A stretch of 64,000 bases of DNA, taken from the NCBI GenBank assembly GCA_025408445.1, contig JANYIZ010000013.1:1-64000 (forward strand), in the 5' to 3' direction. The notes below the pieces were generated by a model. The model worked only from the letters and a program-made list of their open reading frames with translations. It did not search any database and was not told the origin of the DNA. Of the stretch, positions 63,638 to 64,000 are shown piece by piece. Source of the stretch: Frigoribacterium sp. (GTDB lineage Bacteria; Actinomycetota; Actinomycetes; Actinomycetales; Microbacteriaceae). A program made the translations under genes and the position numbers. The first letter of the stretch is position 1; each line of letters starts with the position of its first letter.

Positions 63638-64000
63638 ATGGCTGACCCAACTTTTGACATCGTGAGCAAGGTCGACAAAATGGAGGCCGACAACGCGCTC
63701 CATCAGGCACAGAAGGAAATCGCGCAGCGATACGACTTCAAGAATGTGGGCGCAGAGGTGAATTGGAGTGGCGAGAAGCTGCTGCTCAAGGCCTCATCGG
63801 AGGATCGCGTTAAGGCAGTGCTCGAAGTGCTCGAGGCCAAGTTCATCAAGCGAGGCATCTCGCTGCGCAGCCTCGATACCGGGGAACCCTATCCGTCAGG
63901 AAAGGAGTACCGCATCGACATTTCGCTGAAAAACGGAATCTCGAGTGAGGATGCGAAAAAGGTCTCAAAACTCATCCGCGACGAGGGACCCAAGAGCGTG
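63638..64000 (+). CDS. yajQ: Mirror copy: YajQ family protein, cut by the window edge
   Basis: The first 121 codons match 4045-3683 exactly; the rest lies beyond the window. Whether the mirror continues into cls would show how far the palindrome reaches. Confidence 0.93.
   Translation, partial: MADPTFDIVSKVDKMEADNALHQAQKEIAQRYDFKNVGAEVNWSGEKLLLKASSEDRVKAVLEVLEAKFIKRGISLRSLDTGEPYPSGKEYRIDISLKNGISSEDAKKVSKLIRDEGPKSV

Overview
The window is high-GC bacterial DNA. It most likely comes from an actinobacterium, and Microbacteriaceae is my best guess. The reasons are an FprA-type ferredoxin reductase, a SufS-SufU pair, a DUF6230/DUF6114 secreted/membrane pair, frequent GTG/TTG starts, leaderless-type promoters and high-GC codon use. 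Taxonomy is inferred from gene content only.

Layout: the window is dominated by an inverted duplication with no spacer. The symmetry centre lies between bases 33841 and 33842, and base x pairs with base 67683-x. Every reading frame I compared from about 3.7 kb to the right edge has an identical mirror copy, including the broken genes. The unique information is therefore bases 1-33841; 33842-64000 repeats 3683-33841 in reverse. Only 1-3682 has no mirror inside the window. Such a perfect 60 kb palindrome is most simply an assembly or read fold-back artefact. A real chromosome-end fusion or hairpin end cannot be excluded from sequence alone.

Left arm. Bases 1-14.8 kb are housekeeping and cell envelope: a polyprenyl diphosphate synthase fragment, fprA, cardiolipin synthase, yajQ, a lytic transglycosylase, tRNA-Tyr, two tandem M23 peptidases, an alpha-glucosidase divergent from a GH13 gene split by an amber codon, tRNA-Thr and tRNA-Met, a TylF-like methyltransferase, and sufU-sufS. 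Bases 15.0-15.4 kb hold a possible insertion-sequence remnant.

Bases 15.4-30.7 kb form a catabolic island. It has a ribose-type ABC transporter, a double SnoaL/NTF2-like protein, two histidinol-dehydrogenase paralogues far from any his operon, an SDR, an alpha/beta hydrolase, a LacI regulator, an HpcH/HpaI aldolase, a bicupin, a LysR regulator, a carbon-nitrogen hydrolase and an APC permease. Three of its promoters share one architecture: an ATAG-N7-CTAT (T-N11-A) box, 23 bp, a TTGTTC/TTGTCA -35, 17 bp, and a -10. The same box covers the lysR start. I read this as a LysR regulon that ties the island together. A second, LacI-type operator pair lies between the aldolase and bicupin genes. The substrate is not known; this island is the best candidate for an undescribed system.

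Bases 31.2-33.8 kb hold a frameshifted DUF2316 remnant, a three-gene DUF6230-DUF6114-secreted protein operon, and a decayed quinone oxidoreductase cut off by the palindrome centre.
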